A DNA stretch of 64,000 nucleotides, from positions 31,450 through 95,449 of the forward strand of contig CAVPOY010000006.1 in the NCBI GenBank assembly GCA_963707135.1, written 5' to 3'. Under the pieces are notes generated by a model. The model did not search any database. It had not been told where the DNA came from and saw nothing but the letters and a program-made list of their open reading frames with translations. The stretch is from JBGSTR01 sp963707135. Lineage in GTDB: Bacteria; Pseudomonadota; Gammaproteobacteria; Chromatiales; Chromatiaceae. Shown here in pieces: positions 18,693 to 27,401 of the stretch (its first letter is position 1; each line of letters opens with the position of its first letter). The translations under genes were made by a program, and so were the position numbers.

Positions 18693-20024
18693 ATGAACAC
18701 AACCATTGACATCGCATTGAAGCGATCGGACCGCCGGCGCTTGTAGATCCCCGCGGTCGCGGTGCTGGGGCCCGTCTGCCAACTGGGTGCCGCCGAGGCC
18801 GCCGACCGGCACCTTACCTGCAGCGCCGAGCCGACGGACGACCTGATCCGATACGGTGACCTCATCACCTGCGAGATTGGCCCAGGAAGCGATCAAGACC
18901 AGTTTCGTTTTTCAGGAACGTCCGGCGAGACGGTAATCATCCTAGCCCAGCGTTTTTCCACGGCCGACGTGACAAGTCCTGGTAGTCCATGTCTAGCCTA
19001 GAGGTGCTTCGACCCGATGGCACCGCCCTCGTGGCCAATAACTGCCTGAATACCCCAGGCGCGGCGACTCGGTTGGAGCCGGTGCTCGACCAGACCGGTG
19101 TGCACCGAATCGTCGTCAGGGAAAACGGGCAGAATGCGCTGATGCCCTACAATCTGGTTCTCAACCGGGTTGGAGAGCCCGTTTCCCCAGCCGCGACACT
19201 GCTCGATCCCCGGGGCAATCCTTGAAGGTCCCGATATCCAGATCAGCCCCCGTTGGCGAGCCCGACTTCTACGCCTTCCAGGGCGAGGCCGGTGACACGA
19301 TAACGGTGACCGCCACCGACATCGATCCCACCACTGCCGTCCCTCGCGTCGAGCTTCGCGGCCCGGATGGCGCGTACATCTTATGGTGCTGCAACAGCGG
19401 TGCGCCGGAGCAGTCGATCAGCCGCCGACTGACCCAGTCCGGCATCTATAGCGTGTTCGTATGGGAAGCGGGTGACGACCAGACCCTCGACTACAGGCTG
19501 ACACTTACAGCTGCTCCGGCGTCTGCCCGTCGCTCGACCTGGATAAGCGCTACATCGACACCGCCTCGATCGAGGACATGAACGGCAACGGCTCTCCCGA
19601 GTCCGTCGCCCTGTTCCAGCCGCTGAACGCCAACCCGACCCGGTTGCTGATCAGGGACACCGACACCTGGACAAACGTCAAGAACTTCCTGGTGCTCAAC
19701 GCCAGCGTCGAGCCGATCGCGCTGGCCGCGATAGGGGACAGCACCGGTGACCTGATCTCCGAGCTCGGCATTCTGGGTATCAACCTTAACAGTGGCGCGA
19801 TTGTCGTGTGGACGGTCGACCCCGTGATGGAGGACGTCAGCAGCATTCAGTACTTTAACTCCGACTACTCCCCGCTAGGATTCAGCCGATTCGAGGACCT
19901 GAACGGCGACGGTACGCCAGACGTCGGGGTTATGGCGGTCGAGAAGGCTACCGGGCGCACCAGACTCAAGGTCCGCGACGGTCTGACCGGCGACGTCCTG
20001 ACGACTAGGATATTCCCGAAGTAG
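18693..20024 (+). pseudogene. Broken secreted protein with pre-peptidase (PPC)-like repeats and a VCBS-like C-terminus
   Basis: Remains of an extracellular protein of about 440 residues. A very strong ribosome-binding site (GGAGGAGGAAGC) precedes ATG 18693. Codon 18 is an amber TAG, after which a hydrophobic signal-like stretch continues in frame (IPAVAVLGPVCQLGAAEAA). PPC-like beta domains follow: GSDQDQFRFSGTSGETVII and GEPDFYAFQGEAGDTITVTA. The C-terminus resembles beta-propeller or EF-hand-like repeats: DMNGNGSPESVALF, DLNGDGTPDVGVM. The reading frame changes near 18985, 19220 (surplus C), 19247 (surplus base in CCCCC) and about 19507. A stop plus at least four shifts suggest a decayed gene, though some shifts may be sequencing errors. 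Function unknown; cell-surface or secreted adhesion-like role possible. Confidence 0.65.
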
Positions 20025-20205
20025 ACCCGAGGCGCCTCGCGGCGCAGTGCGTCGCGAGGCCAAACATCAGAGCGAAAGCGAAAACCGGTCCCAACCGCAG
20101 GGGAGCCAAATTGTGAACACTTGCCCGTTTTCAGTCGATTCCGGGCCAAGGAGCTAATGCGCGCGATCTGCAATCGTGCACGCTTTTACCGAAACGGGGG
20201 TTCCA

Positions 20206-20533
20206 ATGAATCGCGTACTTTTCGCCTTGTTGCTGGCTGTATCGTCTACCGGTTCCGCGCTGGCCTATTCGGGCGAGCCCTTTACGGTCTGCCGCCTCGA
20301 TCCCAATGGCGACAATTTTCTCGCCCTGCGTGAGGGGCCGAGCTCAAAAATCCCGGAGGCTCGCCAAACTCGCGCCCGGGACCTTTCTGACCACCCAGGA
20401 CCACCAGGACACGAATGGTTTCCGGCCCGTTACCGTTCTGAAGGGGCCAAAGGATTGGCACTCGGCCGAACCGGGCCCCACGGGTTGGGTCTATTCGAAG
20501 TATATCTGCGCCTACAGAGGCCCAGTAGGCTGA
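20206..20533 (+). CDS. Small secreted SH3-like protein (frameshifted at 20346-20350)
   Basis: ATG 20206 opens a signal peptide (MNRVLFALLLAVSSTGSALA), followed by a bacterial SH3-like domain: VCRLDPNGDNFLALREGPSS, then, after a surplus A in the AAAAA at 20346-20350, LAKLAPGTFLTTQDHQDTNG and WVYSKYIC to a stop at 20533. The pattern 'FLALREGPS... GWVYSKYI' is that of periplasmic SH3b domains that bind peptidoglycan or other proteins. The repaired protein has about 108 residues with cysteines near both ends of the domain that could form a disulfide. The original frame would run to 20604 through an unrelated Arg/Pro-rich sequence. Confidence 0.6.
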
Positions 20534-20798
20534 CCCCGCGCCCGGGGGATCGGCCGCCCGGATCTCATCCCGACTTCGCGCTTGACCAGCGCATCTCCCG
20601 GTAAACGCCATCTCGTCTGAAGATCGGTGCGGGCGCGTGCCGCGCCGCTGCTTGCCGCTTTGCCATCGAAGAGTGCGCTGGCGGTAATGGTGGTCTTGTT
20701 GGAGCACCGCTGCACTGTTACCGTCACGCCCTCGTAACCCAATCGCAATACCCGGATCTCGGGCTATCTCGTTCCCCTCCGTCACCGCTCACCACCCC

Positions 20799-22925
20799 GT
20801 GAAGAATCCCCTGTTTTCGTTCTTTTCCGCCGTTCCATTCCTTCTGCCGGCGCTCTGGCGTCTCCTGGAGTACGGGGTCACGCAGCCGCTGGGGCTTGTC
20901 TCCGACTTCGGGGTGGGCCTGTTCGTGTGGCTGCTTTTCTTGCTTCTACCCCGCTCCGCCCGTGCAGTGCTGGTGGTGCTCTGGGCGTTCTTTCAGGTTG
21001 CCGCCATCGAGTTGCATGCGGCGATGCAGCGTTTTCCCACCTGGCAGGACGTTCCGTATCTGTTCGATCCCGAGCTCGTGAGAAATACGACGGCGGGTTT
21101 CTATCTCCTGTCTCCGGCAAAGGTCGGGGCTATGGTAGTCGCGACCCTGCTGTGCATCCTTCTGCCAGCCCAGCGGCCTGGCTGGCGACGCCTGCGTTCT
21201 GGCCTGCTCGCGGGTTTGGCGCTCCTGGCGGTCCATAGTGTGCTGATCCACCGTGTTGCCGACACCGGCGTCGCGGCACGCTACAACCCGCTTCACTGGT
21301 TCGCCGGGGACGCGATTGCCACGGTGGTCCGTCCTGCCCCGATCCCGCTGACCGACGCTGATCTTCCCGCGGGGATGCAACGCGCCGATTTGCGTGGAAC
21401 GCCGCTACTGGACAAGGGTCGGGCCAGAAACGTTCTCATCGTTGTACTAGAGGGGATACCCGGCTTGTACTATCCGGAGATCAGCCGGGCGATGGGGGTC
21501 GATACGGAGTCCCTGGTCATGACGGGACTCGTCGCCAACACCGAGCGTGCCATGCTGATCCCGGATTTCGTAGCGCATAGCCACCAGACGATCCGCGGCC
21601 TCTACGCGCTCCTATGCGGCGATTTCAGCAAGCTGTCCCAGAAGACCCCCAAGGCGTTCGAATTGACACCGGGGTCCCAGTGGGCGGAAAACTGCCTTCC
21701 GGCCCAGCTGGCCAAGAACGGCTGGAGCACGCATTACCTACAGGGGGCGGGGCTTACCTTCATGGGCAAGGACCGGGTCATGCCGATCGTGGGTTTCCAG
21801 CACGCCCACGGCTCGGAATGGTTCACCGACCCGGATCCCTACCCCTTCGAGTGGGGGGCAAGCGATCCCGCATTCTTCGCGGGCGCTCGCCGCTATATCG
21901 CTGGACTTCAGGCCACCGGCGACCCCTGGATGCTGACCCTGCTGACCGTCGGCACCCACCAGCCCTATGCCGACGCATCGACGGAAGTCGCGGCGCGCTA
22001 TTCGAGTCGGCGCGACGCCGCCGTGGCCATGCTCGATCAAGCGGTCGCCGCCTTTCTCGAGGGCATCGCCGAGGACGGCGTGCCGCGGGATACCCTGATC
22101 ATCCTGACCTCCGACGAGTCCCACGGCGCGCCGATCGCCGACTGGGTGAGTAGCTGGGGAATAGGCATCGTGATGGCCCCGGAGCAGGACCGGCTACCGC
22201 GCCTGAAGGGCGGGACCTTCGGCCTGGTCGACATCAACGCATCGGTGCTCGACTACCTGGGCTTGGCGGTGCCGCCGACCGTCATCGGCAGGAGTCTGTT
22301 CCGCGACTATTCCGAGCCGAGGGAGATGGTCTCCAGCACCTCGGGCAAGCTGCGCTGGCATACCCGCGACAACCGGCGCTACGAATGTAGCTCGGATTCC
22401 AGCCGATGCCGGGTCGGAACGGCCGACAGCCTCATCGGTTTTCCAGCGGCGCCTCTCGAGCTGGATGGGGAAGAAAGCGTCCCGCTGTTCTACGCGCGGG
22501 CGGCCCTCCTCGATGACAAGCTGCTGGCCGACGACAAACCGCGGCTGATGCGCTTTGCGGATGGCGAAATCCGACGGCTCCCGGAAAAGGTCGTCAACGA
22601 GTGGTCGGACAATCTCGTCGGCGCCCAGTATCTGGATTTTCCGGAGCGGTCAAAGACGCATGTGTCGGTGCGGATCAGGGCGGTCGAGGCTGGCGATGAG
22701 GGCATCCAGCTGAAGCTGAATCTCCGCCAGTACGAGTATCTGGTCACCGACATCGTCTATCCCCCGTTCCCGCTCCTGCAGAGCGGCGACGTGGCGACGA
22801 TCGCGTTCGATTTCACCAACCCCAAGGCACGCCAGGCATTCTCCTTCCATCTGTTCGGCGAGGGCAAAGATGCGGCCGTAAAGATCGAGGAGTTCAACGT
22901 GACGGTCGATCGACGCGGCATCTGA
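20799..22925 (+). CDS. LTA synthase-like membrane sulfatase/phosphoglycerol transferase
   Basis: Inner-membrane enzyme of 708 residues with a periplasmic alkaline-phosphatase-fold domain of the LTA synthase/sulfatase family (as in OpgB and LtaS). About five helices occupy residues 1-160 and the catalytic domain about 205-530: RNVLIVVLEGIPGLYYPEI (metal and nucleophile region), HSHQTIRGLYALLCG, VGTHQPY and TSDESHGAP (metal-binding Asp/His). The C-terminal 150 residues form an extra beta-rich domain. Such enzymes add glycerol phosphate or other headgroups to periplasmic glucans or envelope polymers; the acceptor is unknown here. GTG 20799 is the start. It stands alone. Confidence 0.82.
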   Translation: MKNPLFSFFSAVPFLLPALWRLLEYGVTQPLGLVSDFGVGLFVWLLFLLLPRSARAVLVVLWAFFQVAAIELHAAMQRFPTWQDVPYLFDPELVRNTTAGFYLLSPAKVGAMVVATLLCILLPAQRPGWRRLRSGLLAGLALLAVHSVLIHRVADTGVAARYNPLHWFAGDAIATVVRPAPIPLTDADLPAGMQRADLRGTPLLDKGRARNVLIVVLEGIPGLYYPEISRAMGVDTESLVMTGLVANTERAMLIPDFVAHSHQTIRGLYALLCGDFSKLSQKTPKAFELTPGSQWAENCLPAQLAKNGWSTHYLQGAGLTFMGKDRVMPIVGFQHAHGSEWFTDPDPYPFEWGASDPAFFAGARRYIAGLQATGDPWMLTLLTVGTHQPYADASTEVAARYSSRRDAAVAMLDQAVAAFLEGIAEDGVPRDTLIILTSDESHGAPIADWVSSWGIGIVMAPEQDRLPRLKGGTFGLVDINASVLDYLGLAVPPTVIGRSLFRDYSEPREMVSSTSGKLRWHTRDNRRYECSSDSSRCRVGTADSLIGFPAAPLELDGEESVPLFYARAALLDDKLLADDKPRLMRFADGEIRRLPEKVVNEWSDNLVGAQYLDFPERSKTHVSVRIRAVEAGDEGIQLKLNLRQYEYLVTDIVYPPFPLLQSGDVATIAFDFTNPKARQAFSFHLFGEGKDAAVKIEEFNVTVDRRGI

Positions 22926-23149
22926 CCGTCGCCACGGAGGCCGGTCGCGAGAGGGGCATCGGGGCCGGGAACTTGTATCCTCGCGCCGGCGACATCGGGA
23001 TACGATCGAGCATTTTTCCCGAGGGGGCGACGGTCGGCCCGCCATTTGACACGCTCAAGCGAACGCGTACCCGGCGAACCCATTCGGCGGAGCGGCAAAC
23101 GATGCGAAACGCCCAGCGTCCTGTTCCTAACGCGACTCTAGCGGTGTAT

Positions 23150-23237
23150 TGGCGGAGAGGGTGGGATTCGAACCCACGGAGGGTTGCCCCTCAACGGTTT
23201 TCAAGACCGCCGCTTTCGGCCGCTCAGCCACCTCTCC
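23150..23237 (-). tRNA. tRNA-Ser (anticodon UGA)
   Basis: Read on the minus strand the sequence begins GGAGAGGTGGCTGAGCGG and ends with acceptor strand CCTCTCC, discriminator G and an encoded CCA. The acceptor stem pairs fully (GGAGAGG/CCTCTCC). The anticodon arm CGGTC-TTGAAAA-CCG gives anticodon TGA, and the long variable arm (TTGAGGGGCAACCCTC) is that of a serine tRNA. The T loop GTTCGAATC is standard. It decodes UCA and related serine codons. No neighbour tRNA and no integrase is seen beside it. Confidence 0.95.
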
Positions 23238-23452
23238 GGATTAAGATTATTTCATGCGGCTCTGCCGTTTGGATCGGCGTCGGCAGCCCACACTTTAACG
23301 CCGTGTCAGAGGATACTCGAACCTGGGGGCTGCCACCAAAACCCGAAACGGTTGCGCGCCGCCGAACCTCGGGTATCCTTTCGGAACTTGAATGTCACCG
23401 CACGGTCAGAAGCCGGCGATAACAACCTGTTCAACGAGGAGTGGACTGAGTC

Positions 23453-24121
23453 ATGGCCAATACCAACTATTCCGTCATTCAGGGTGCCCAGCAGGCCATC
23501 GCGGCCAACAAGGTCCTGAAGAACACCTACATGCTGCTCGCGGCGACGCTTGGTTTCAGCGCCTTGACCGCGATGCTGTCGATCGCCCTGCAGGTTCCGT
23601 CCTGGACCTACATGGCGGCGGTGATCGTCGCGATGCTGCTCGGCATCTTCGTGCTGCCCCGAACCGCGAACTCGTCCAGCGGTATCGGCGTGATCTTCGG
23701 GATCACGGGTCTGCTCGGCTTCGGGCTGGGGTCGATCCTGAGCGTCTACCTGTCGCTACCCAACGGGGAGCAAACGGTGGCCGTGGCATTCGGCGGCACG
23801 GCGTTGATCTTCCTTGGGCTCTCGGGCTACGCGCTGACCAGCAAGCGGGACTTCAGCTTCATGGGCGGATTCATTTTCGCCGGCATGATGGTGGTCCTGA
23901 TTGCAATCATCGCCAACCTGTTCCTGGCGATGCCGGCCCTGTCGCTGGCGATCTCCGCCGCGATCATCCTGCTGATGAGCGCCTTCATCCTGTTTGACAC
24001 CAGCCGGATCGCCAGCGGTGAAGAGACCAACTACATCATGGCGACCTACAGCATTTACTTGAGTATCTTCAACATCTTCATTAGCTTGTTGCAGCTTCTT
24101 GGGATCATGGGCGACGAGTAG
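23453..24121 (+). CDS. yccA: Bax inhibitor-1 / YccA family membrane protein
   Basis: Seven-helix inner-membrane protein of 222 residues, of the BI-1/YccA group. YccA in Escherichia coli binds and modulates the FtsH protease; a calcium-leak activity is described for other members. The sequence starts MANTNYSVIQGAQQAIAANK, a soluble N-terminus typical of proteobacterial YccA, followed by VLKNTYMLLAATLGFSALTA. The C-terminal DTSRIASGEETNYIMATYS with its acidic/basic signature and the final SIYLSIFNIFISLLQLLG match the family. The downstream hairpin at 24144 is a good terminator for it. Confidence 0.92.
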   Translation: MANTNYSVIQGAQQAIAANKVLKNTYMLLAATLGFSALTAMLSIALQVPSWTYMAAVIVAMLLGIFVLPRTANSSSGIGVIFGITGLLGFGLGSILSVYLSLPNGEQTVAVAFGGTALIFLGLSGYALTSKRDFSFMGGFIFAGMMVVLIAIIANLFLAMPALSLAISAAIILLMSAFILFDTSRIASGEETNYIMATYSIYLSIFNIFISLLQLLGIMGDE

Positions 24122-24143
24122 TCCCGGATCCACGAAGGCGACG

Positions 24144-24169
24144 AGCCCCGGCGCCCGCCGGGGCTTTTT
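24144..24169 (+). terminator. Rho-independent terminator after yccA
   Basis: AGCCCCGGC (24144-24152) and GCCGGGGCT (24157-24165) form a perfect 9-bp GC-rich stem with a 4-base loop, followed at once by a T-run (24165-24169). It lies 23 bases after the yccA stop. Confidence 0.9.
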
Positions 24170-24196
24170 GTCTCAGCCAGGCACGAGAGAACCGGG

Positions 24197-24379
24197 ATGG
24201 AGCTGTTTCTGAAGATCGCCATGGCCGCCGTGCTGGTGCTGCTGCTCTTCCGGCTCTGGCCAACCTACAAGCAGTGGCAGGAAAGCGGGCGCAAGGCCGA
24301 AAAGGGGGACTGGCAGGCGGCGATTCTGCCGCTTGGCGCCGTCGCGCTGCTGGTAATTCTGCTGATGATGCTCGTCTAG
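24197..24379 (+). CDS. Small two-helix membrane protein, unknown function
   Basis: Sixty-residue protein with two hydrophobic segments (about residues 5-19 and 43-60) separated by a charged linker (WPTYKQWQESGRKAEKGDW). ATG 24197 lies behind GAGAGAACCGGG. It starts 28 bases after the yccA terminator and converges on serS. Similar tiny membrane proteins occur in this neighbourhood in related bacteria, I believe, but no function is known to me. Confidence 0.65.
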   Translation: MELFLKIAMAAVLVLLLFRLWPTYKQWQESGRKAEKGDWQAAILPLGAVALLVILLMMLV

Positions 24380-24429
24380 GCAATCCGCCCGTCGGCACAA
24401 ACCACAACGGGCTCAGCCGAGCGGCTCGG

Positions 24430-25704
24430 CTAGCCCAGGACCTCGAGCCCGCCCATGTAAGGCCGCAACACCGCCGGCACCTTCACGCGTCCGTCCGATT
24501 GCTGATAGTTCTCCAGCACCGCGACCAGCGTGCGGCCGACCGCCAGCCCTGAGCCGTTGAGCGTATGCACCAGCTCCGGCTTCCCGGTGTCCGGATTTCG
24601 CCATCGCGCCTGCAGGCGTCGGGCCTGAAAGTCGCCGAAATTGCTGCAGGAAGAGATCTCACGGTAGGCCTGTTGACCGGGGAGCCAGACCTCCAGGTCG
24701 TAGGTCTTGCGCGACGAGAAACCCAGGTCGCCGGTACAGAGGGTCACGACCCGGTAGGGCAGCTCGAGCCGCTGAAGTATCGCCTCGGCATGGCCCGTGA
24801 GTTCCTCGAGCGCCTGAAACGATTCCTCCGCACGCACGGCCTGGACCAACTCCACCTTCTCGAACTGATGCTGGCGGATCATGCCGCGAGTGTCCTTTCC
24901 GTAAGAGCCCGCCTCGCTGCGGAAGCAAGGCGTGTGCGCGACCCAGCGGCACGGCATGTTGTTCGCGTCGATGATGACATCGCGAATCAGGTTCGTAACC
25001 GGCACCTCCGCCGTCGGGATCAAGTAGAGGTCCTTGTCGCCCGGTACCTTGAACAGGTCCGCCTCGAACTTGGGTAGCTGGCCGGTGCCGTAGAGGCTGT
25101 CCGCGTTCACCAGATAGGGCACGTACGCCTCGGTGTAGCCATGCTCGGCGGTGTGGACATCCAGCATCAGCTGGATCAGCGCCCGATGCAGCCGCGCCAG
25201 CGGTCCCGAGAGCACGACGAATCGCGAGCCGGTTAGCTTCGCCGCCGCGTCGAAATCCATCCAACCCATCGCGGAACCCAGGTCCACGTGGTCCTTGGGC
25301 TCGAAGGCGAACCGTGGCGGCTCGCCCCAGCGGCGCTCCTCGCGGTTGTCGGACTCATCGCGGCCGTCCGGCACCGTCGCGTCGGGCAGGTTCGGCAGCC
25401 CGAGGCCGATCTCGCTAAACTCGCGCTGGATCCCAGCCAGCCGATCCTCGCCCGCTTTGAGCTCGTTGCCCAGATCCGCGACCTCGGCGAGCAGCGGGGC
25501 GATATCCTGCCCGGCCGCCTTCGCCTTTCCGATGGCCTTGGAGCGGGTGTTGCGCTGGCTCTGAAGTTCCTGCACCCGGGTCTGCAAGGCCTTGCGCTCC
25601 GCCTCCAGGCCCTCGAGGCTTGCGGCGTCCAACCGGATGCCCCGGCGCGCCAACTGCTCGGTGACGCGGGCCAGCTCGGTCCGCAGGAGTCGAGGGTCTA
25701 GCAT
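24430..25704 (-). CDS. serS: Seryl-tRNA synthetase
   Basis: Class II synthetase charging tRNA-Ser with serine, 424 residues. The N-terminal long coiled-coil arm (about residues 30-100) that grips the tRNA-Ser variable arm is visible as a heptad-like charged segment. Motif 2 is FRSEAGSYGKDTRGMIRQHQ; motif 3 lies in NGSGLAVGRTLVAVLENYQ. The serine-binding TAEVPVTN is present. ATG 25704 overlaps the stop of the DUF190 gene by several bases, so crcB, the DUF190 gene and serS form one tightly coupled operon. The cognate tRNA-Ser gene is about 1.2 kb away. Confidence 0.96.
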   Translation of the reverse strand: MLDPRLLRTELARVTEQLARRGIRLDAASLEGLEAERKALQTRVQELQSQRNTRSKAIGKAKAAGQDIAPLLAEVADLGNELKAGEDRLAGIQREFSEIGLGLPNLPDATVPDGRDESDNREERRWGEPPRFAFEPKDHVDLGSAMGWMDFDAAAKLTGSRFVVLSGPLARLHRALIQLMLDVHTAEHGYTEAYVPYLVNADSLYGTGQLPKFEADLFKVPGDKDLYLIPTAEVPVTNLIRDVIIDANNMPCRWVAHTPCFRSEAGSYGKDTRGMIRQHQFEKVELVQAVRAEESFQALEELTGHAEAILQRLELPYRVVTLCTGDLGFSSRKTYDLEVWLPGQQAYREISSCSNFGDFQARRLQARWRNPDTGKPELVHTLNGSGLAVGRTLVAVLENYQQSDGRVKVPAVLRPYMGGLEVLG

Positions 25705-26018
25705 TGAATGTCCTCCGATTCGACAGTGACGGGCCAGGCGACGACGTGTCCCGGCTTCACCAGTGTTTTTATGCGTTCGATGGCCCGCTCCACCTTATTC
25801 GCCCGGTCGTAGAACTCGACCACGAGCGGCAGGTCGAACGACAGGTCAATCAGGGAGGCCGCGTGAAACCGCCCGGACCCGCCGAACCCCTCGATTCCGC
25901 GGATCACGGTCACGCCGCAGACCTCGAGCTCGTCGTGAAGACAGGTCAGGACGCGCTTCAGCGCATGGTCGGACTCCGAAAGGTAGACCCGCACCATCAT
26001 CGCTTCGATTCGGCTCAC
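25698..26018 (-). CDS. DUF190 domain protein
   Basis: Small cytoplasmic protein of 106 residues of the DUF190 family, PII/CutA-like ferredoxin fold, commonly encoded next to crcB. Features are VRVYLSESDHALKRVLTCLH, VTVIRGIEGFGGSGRFHAAS and LPLVVEFYDRANKVERAIE. GTG 26018 overlaps the crcB stop (GTGA) and has GGGGAG upstream, which supports it over the internal ATGs a few codons later. A regulatory role towards the fluoride exporter has been suggested for the family but I know of no proof. It overlaps serS downstream. Confidence 0.88.
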   Translation of the reverse strand: MSRIEAMMVRVYLSESDHALKRVLTCLHDELEVCGVTVIRGIEGFGGSGRFHAASLIDLSFDLPLVVEFYDRANKVERAIERIKTLVKPGHVVAWPVTVESEDIQC

Positions 26019-26389
26019 AGTGATCTCCCCAAGAGGACGCCGGCCCAGCAGGCCAGTACGCAGGCCAGCACGCTGGCCGCCACATTGAGCAACGCCTTGG
26101 CCGTGAACCCCTCTTCGATCAGCGTCAGAGTCTCGATCGAGAAGGTCGAGAAGGTCGTGAAGGCGCCGAGAAAGCCTACCAGAACCGCGGCCCGCCACTC
26201 GGGCTCGACCGCCAGGCGCTCAAGGAACAGCACGACGAGCAGTCCCATAAGGAAGGAACCGACGACATTGACGGTCAGCGTCCCCCACGGAAAGTCCCTG
26301 CCTAGCAGCCGGTAAACACCGCCGGACATCCAGTAGCGACCGAGCGCCCCCAGCGCCCCGCCTCCGGCGATGGCTAGAACCTGCCACAT
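26015..26389 (-). CDS. crcB: Fluoride exporter CrcB (Fluc)
   Basis: Small dual-topology fluoride channel, 124 residues, four helices. Family residues are GGGALGALGRYWM (N-terminal Gly-rich, Arg), GTLTVNVVGSFLMGLL (the pore asparagine) and GFLGAFTTFSTFSIET (the phenylalanine box and Thr/Ser polar track). ATG 26389 (MWQVL) is preferred; GTG 26398 would add three residues. It is the first gene of the crcB-DUF190-serS operon. I looked for a fluoride riboswitch between 26390 and 26600 on the minus strand and saw none. A TAGAAT sequence (minus strand, 26417-26422) could be a -10 element. Confidence 0.92.
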   Translation of the reverse strand: MWQVLAIAGGGALGALGRYWMSGGVYRLLGRDFPWGTLTVNVVGSFLMGLLVVLFLERLAVEPEWRAAVLVGFLGAFTTFSTFSIETLTLIEEGFTAKALLNVAASVLACVLACWAGVLLGRSL

Positions 26390-26621
26390 GTTCGGCACCC
26401 GTGCGAAAAGACCTGCATTCTACAGGGAGGCCGACTCCGAAGGGACGGGGCCGTCGGCCGACGACGCGGCGGGCGATTATCGCAACGGGTATCCGGGCCT
26501 GCGCCGACAACGCCCGTCGGCGATTTCCGATACCGCGATCACGCCCTGCTTCCTAGGCTTGAAGGCAGGAAAACGTCCCAGCCGCGGTCCACCCGCCAGG
26601 GCTTCATCCCGGAGGTCGTCG

Positions 26622-26933
26622 ATGAACGCACACGAGCTACAGATCCGGGCCGGTGTCGAGTGGCACGCGTCGCGGGAGCTTCGGCGCCGGTTCGCCACGC
26701 CGGAGCACTACTGGTGGGAGCGGTACCAGCGCATCTACTGCCCACACTGCAGAGCGGACTGGCGAATGCTCCGTGCCGCGACCTCGATCGATTCGGACTC
26801 TGCTCTGCGCACGACAGGCCGACTCGATCGCCGCGTCACGCTAGTGTCCCGGCTCTGCGCCCCGCTGCGTCGATGGCTCATGCGCCCCCGATCCGAGGCA
26901 GCGGCTCGCATCGAGGTGTCCGCCGCGTCGTGA
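26622..26933 (+). CDS. Small CxxC protein, unknown function
   Basis: Unrecognised 103-residue protein. ATG 26622 is preceded by CCCGGAGG at ideal spacing, good evidence that it is translated. The N-terminal half is the most protein-like: MNAHELQIRAGVEWHASREL and RRFATPEHYWWERYQRIYC, with a CPHC motif near residue 42 that could bind zinc or be a redox pair. The second half is Arg/Ala-rich and without a clear fold. It lies between the divergently transcribed crcB operon and the convergent PilZ gene. Confidence 0.55.
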   Translation: MNAHELQIRAGVEWHASRELRRRFATPEHYWWERYQRIYCPHCRADWRMLRAATSIDSDSALRTTGRLDRRVTLVSRLCAPLRRWLMRPRSEAAARIEVSAAS

Positions 26934-26945
26934 CGGCCCGGTGCA

Positions 26946-27338
26946 CTAGGCGACGACTTCACTGAGGCCTATCGGCGCGTGACCCCGGGCCAAGTCCGTT
27001 TCCCACTCCGGCAGCGCCTCAGAGCCGATCAGTCGTTCCAGAACTTCCGACGCCGTAGGGTCCAGTTCCCGGAACTTGAGGCCCAAGCCCAGCCCCGCCC
27101 TCTGGACGACCACGGCCGGAAACTGGACCTCGCTCTCGCCTTTTGGTGTCCGCACCCTCATGGAGACGGTGACTCGCCCCGTGCGCCGCGGCGTCGTGCG
27201 GGTCCATACGAACAAACCGCCCCGCGCCAGATTGAGCGCGAGCCCAGTCTCCCGCCCGTCGTCGTCCACGCAATCCTCGAAGTACAGCTCCACCGGAATG
27301 ACCACATCCACGCGACGCGCCAACCGATGCTCTTTCAT
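26946..27338 (-). CDS. PilZ-domain protein (probable cyclic-di-GMP binder)
   Basis: Single-domain PilZ protein of 130 residues. The arginines RLARRVDV near the N-terminus correspond to the RxxxR c-di-GMP motif, and NLARGGLFV at about residues 37-45 corresponds to the (D/N)xSxxG motif, with Ala in place of Ser. The rest forms the expected beta barrel (GRVTVSMRVRTP, FPAVVVQR, LGLGLKFREL). It may act as a c-di-GMP effector; the Ala substitution makes binding less certain. It converges on the CxxC gene and sits near glgC, without overlap. Confidence 0.8.
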   Translation of the reverse strand: MKEHRLARRVDVVIPVELYFEDCVDDDGRETGLALNLARGGLFVWTRTTPRRTGRVTVSMRVRTPKGESEVQFPAVVVQRAGLGLGLKFRELDPTASEVLERLIGSEALPEWETDLARGHAPIGLSEVVA

Positions 27339-27401
27339 GCCTGCCGCCTGTCCATTGGGTCTATCTCCAACGTTCGCTCGCCCATGACCGTCCTATTTTG
27401 C

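Noticed and set aside
20512..20748. Minus-strand open frame of about 78 codons before the LTA synthase-like gene, with a partly protein-like sequence
   Set aside because: No usable start or ribosome-binding site, no family, and a stop directly upstream; probably chance or a remnant.
23150..23237. The tRNA-Ser gene as an integration site for an island
   Set aside because: No integrase or repeat of the tRNA end is seen on either side; yccA and the sulfatase gene flank it in ordinary spacing.
26390..26620. Fluoride riboswitch upstream of crcB
   Set aside because: I looked on the minus strand for the conserved pseudoknot segments and found none; a covariance-model search would be decisive.
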